64,000 nucleotides of DNA from Nemertoderma westbladi (Eukaryota; Xenacoelomorpha; Nemertodermatida; Nemertodermatidae): contig JAUCBJ010006703.1 in assembly GCA_032718475.1 (NCBI GenBank), forward strand, positions 46,875 through 110,874, read 5' to 3'. This document shows positions 61,218-64,000 of this stretch, piece by piece (the first letter of the stretch is position 1; every line of letters begins with the position of its first letter). Both the position numbers and the translations under genes were made by a program. The notes under the pieces were generated by a model, which made no database searches, was not told where the DNA came from, and saw only the letters and a list, made by a program, of their open reading frames with translations.

Positions 61218-62121
61218 TCACTTTATTGAGGTTTCATTGCATTGCAGCAATGCCAGACTGACAGATTGCGTACCGGTATGGCTGTAGGCCTATGGTATTT
61301 TACTGACAGTTCTGCAGTCAGGCAGTCAGTCTTGCCCAATAAATACTGAAAGAAGGTCACATACAGTACATCAGTATGCTGGTATGACAGTATGAGGCAG
61401 TGAGGCGTTCCTTACTCTCATCCCATCCCATCCCGGCATCCAACAGTTCAACCCTTGTCTAACCGTCTAATGTCAGAACCGGAACAGAATGTGACAAAAT
61501 ACTGAAATAAACCCATGCAGCCATATCTGAGTGTCTAAGTCTGTAAGTCTGCACACTGCACGTACAGTGCTGGTACAGTGGTAACTGGTACAGCGTACCG
61601 GTAACCTTTAACAATTAGGCCTATTATACTGATATATGGGTTAATTTTTTCGACCAACGCGTAAGTACAGAGGTATGTGTAGTTAGACACATTCAGTCAT
61701 ATCGCACCTGTCCGCGGCAGGCTGGAAAAAGTCTCCCGGGCGCGCACAACGCCCGCGCACTTCATTGTCAACCGCGCATTCCCATATGCAATAATCGCGC
61801 ACCCCAAAAATCTCAACCGCGCACCCAAAAAAATTAAACCGCGCACCCCGAAAAAAAAGTAGGATAGTTTAAATTGCGCGAGACTACTGCTACGACTACG
61901 GTAATTGGAGATTATTACGGGTATATCTTTTGCGTAGAGGTATAGCCTATATAGAGGCTACATGGGTATTAGTACGTTTGAACGACACTAGCCAAACAAT
62001 CATGAAATCAGATAGAAACTGATAAAAATTGTTACCGGTACCGGTATAGCAGTATTGTTAGGCCTGCTGCTGTACTGTTACTTACTGGCCTACTGTTTGT
62101 ATTCTGTACTCGTGTACTGTC
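61218..62121. promoter_or_regulatory. NKIRAS upstream region with repeated CCGCGCAC motifs
   Basis: Sequence 5' of the NKIRAS start on the minus strand. At 61,740-61,852 GCGCGCAC, CCGCGCAC and CCGCGCATT words recur about six times, separated by A-rich segments. This is the most CpG-dense non-coding stretch of the region and could be promoter-proximal, but it could also be a small tandem repeat. No TATA box assigned. Confidence 0.4.
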
Positions 62122-62630
62122 ATGGCTGAATTAAATTTCATTGAGATTGGGAAACATATCGAGACTGAGGAGCGCGCTATTGAGTTTGCACAAAGCGTGG
62201 AGCTTCTCCCCCGAACTCTACATCAAAATTTGCATCGTGATGCAGACACCCTCCGCCCTATTTTGGAGAAACATGTCGCCGGTGGAACCAAGATACAGTC
62301 CGACGAATGGCCTGCGTATTGCGGTGTGAATGTTGACATAACAAACGCCACTAACCCTTTTTTGGTCTGCTACCAATGGAACAGTGACCTACATACACGA
62401 AACCGTCAACCATTCGGTAGAGTGGGTGAGTGCGACTGGCACCCACACTCAACGTATAGAGTCGATGTGGGGGCCACTTAAAGACGTCAGTCATCCGCAA
62501 TAAGAAATGCACAGCACCGCAACTTATTGCTGGCCACCTGGTAGAATTTCGGTGGAGACTTTTAAATCGCGACCGACCCTTCTCGAATCTCCTTGCTCTT
62601 TTCAAACATTACTACCCTTGCTGAATGTCT
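62122..62630 (+). pseudogene. Broken Merlin/ISXO2-type transposase
   Basis: The start (LNFIEIGKHIETEERAIEFA) resembles the N-terminus of Merlin transposases. It is followed almost at once by the C-terminal catalytic part: RDADTLRPILEKHV, GTKIQSDEWPAY, then in a second frame YIHETVNHSVEWV and THTQRIESMWGPLK, then in a third frame TAPQLIAGHLVEFRWRL. These are hallmark blocks of the ISXO2-like DDE domain, with D in SDEW and E in RIES. The central region with the first catalytic D is deleted, and there are two frameshifts: one around 62,330-62,375, the other at a GTCA tandem duplication (62,486-62,493). The copy cannot encode an active transposase. I did not find confident terminal repeats. Confidence 0.78.
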
Positions 62631-62639
62631 ATACGACCC

Positions 62640-63091
62640 TACCTAACTGCCTTATCAACCCAAACGGCCCTTTTCAGCGCCAACTACTGTACGACCTCAC
62701 CTGACCTTAACCAACCCAAACAGCCAAAACGCCCTTTTCAGGGCCAACATATGAAATAAACAACCGTATCGCAACAGCGTTATTAGCTTGTAATATTTTT
62801 TTTACAATAAAGATACACCCCCAGTCGGGGTAAATATCAATTTTAATATTGGAAATATGCACTGTATGTACGGTAGACTGTAATTAAGATTACGTACGCG
62901 CACAGTAAATCGTAATTAAACTAATAGATTAAGCTAAAATATTACATAATTAAGCTAGTAAATAATAGTAATAGTAGTAATAATAGTAGTAGTAAGTAAT
63001 ATAATATAGATTAAAATAATACATTCCCTTCAAAGAACTTAATAAATAATACCCATGCAATCCGCAAGGTGGTGCACAATACTGCTATACC
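62640..63091. other. AT-rich spacer
   Basis: No gene seen. ACCCAAACGGCCCTTTTCAG and ACGCCCTTTTCAGGGCCAAC (about 62,657 and 62,728) form a short direct repeat. A TAGTAATAG-type simple repeat lies at 62,965-63,000. Confidence 0.5.
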
Positions 63092-64000
63092 GGTACCGGT
63101 GTAACAGCGGATTCAGTCCCCCGAAGAATCGGTCCCCCCGGACCGGATCTGCTAGCGGATTTAGTCCCCCGGACCCAATCCGCTAGCAGATTTGGTCTCC
63201 CTAGGACCAAATCTGCTAGCGGATTGGGTCCTCGTTCGCGGATTTGGTCCCCCCAATGTTATTGCAATAAATTCAAAATACACTGCCAGACTGCTCCGTT
63301 CCCTTCCTTATTGTCAATGGTTACAGTACTGGCAGACCGGTTATTCAGTATGTATCGTTTATTGTTCTGGTTTGAAAACCTTGTCTGTGTAACCTGCTCC
63401 TCCCCAATTTCGTAGTACGATAAATTTATTGTAATGAGGTTATATTGTTTTAGCCTTTTTATTATTAGAAAATATATCCTCCCCACCTGCAAACTAATAA
63501 TATGAATGAATATGAATAACTGTTACTCAGTTGGGTTTAGGTGTAACAGTTGAACTGAATATACCACCCCCCCCCCCCCCCCCCCCCCCCCACCCCGAAA
63601 ATACTATCAGTACATATATTAGGCCTAGGTAATGAGGCCTGACAACTCGAACTACAGTATGTTTATTACTGTAATAGGGACAGTACAGTATCTTCCTCCT
63701 CATCATGTAATCATCCCTCATCCATAATGAATCTATAATGTTGAATTTTAATCAGTCTGCAGGTCTGACCGATAATTTAATGCATAAGCTACGCCTACGT
63801 TGCTATGTCCGTACCAGTACTGCTGCACTCAGCACTGTCTGACTGTACTGTAAAATTATAATTTAAGGGGGGGACTCAATCTGCGGAGGGGGGACAGAAT
63901 CCGCTAGCGGATTCGGTCCCCCCGGACTCAATCCGCTAGCGGATTCGGTCCCCCCGGACCATATCCGCGGGGGGACAGAATCCGCTGTTACACCGGTACC
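63092..64000. mobile_element. Second foldback-type element, with GGATTCGGTCC hairpins (runs to the window edge)
   Basis: The left end at 63,092 starts GGTACCGGTGTAACAGCGGA; the last 30 bases of the window are its reverse complement with one mismatch. Inside each end are alternating inverted words such as GCTAGCGGATTCGGTCCCCC and CCGGACTCAATCCGCTAGC (63,110-63,255 and 63,867-63,985). The core contains poly-C (about 63,566-63,592) and a copy of the 60-bp dispersed repeat, but no credible ORF. The right terminus may extend past the window. Confidence 0.78.

Overview
The window reads as metazoan nuclear DNA, probably from an invertebrate. It has an interrupted Ras-like gene with GT-AG introns of 0.3 to 8 kb, an AKAP-type scaffold protein, a UBE2Z-type ubiquitin-conjugating enzyme, LINE and Merlin-type transposon relics, many palindromic DNA elements and abundant minisatellites in an AT-rich background. 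There are no bacterial-style operons, CRISPR arrays or recognisable tRNA/rRNA genes. I cannot name the species.

Layout. (1) 1-35,665 is almost entirely one 42-bp G-rich minisatellite: array A at 1-30,472 and array B at 31,581-35,665. A 1.1-kb foldback-type element, built from a 15-bp motif in both orientations, separates them. Because 42 is divisible by 3 and the unit has no stop in any of six frames, the arrays create reading frames of thousands of codons on both strands. I do not regard these as genes. (2) 35,666-41,835 holds an intronless UBE2Z-like E2 gene (37,105-38,121, minus) and then a C-rich 33-bp minisatellite with poly-C runs. (3) 41,836-45,873 is AT-rich non-coding sequence with a 43-bp triplication and a MITE. 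(4) 45,874-48,045 (minus) encodes a 723-aa protein that looks like an AKAP110/SPHKAP-type A-kinase anchor. (5) 48,281-61,217 (minus) is a four-exon, 192-codon NKIRAS (kappa-B-Ras) homologue found by reading exons directly. Its introns carry two minisatellites, a 1.6-kb inverted-repeat element with its own internal minisatellite, a 963-bp palindromic element and a LINE tail. (6) 61,218-64,000 contains the NKIRAS upstream region, a broken Merlin-type transposase and a second foldback element (63,092 to the window end).

How the genes relate. NKIRAS and the AKAP-like gene lie head to tail on the minus strand, with only 235 bp between stop and start codon. That gap has no AATAAA, and it has a splice-acceptor-like site just before the AKAP start, so linked transcription is possible. 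UBE2Z is an independent unit on the same strand. The main novelty candidates are the foldback family whose hairpins are tandem 15-mers, the giant six-frame-open satellite it interrupts, and a kappa-B-Ras homologue with a degraded NKxD motif.
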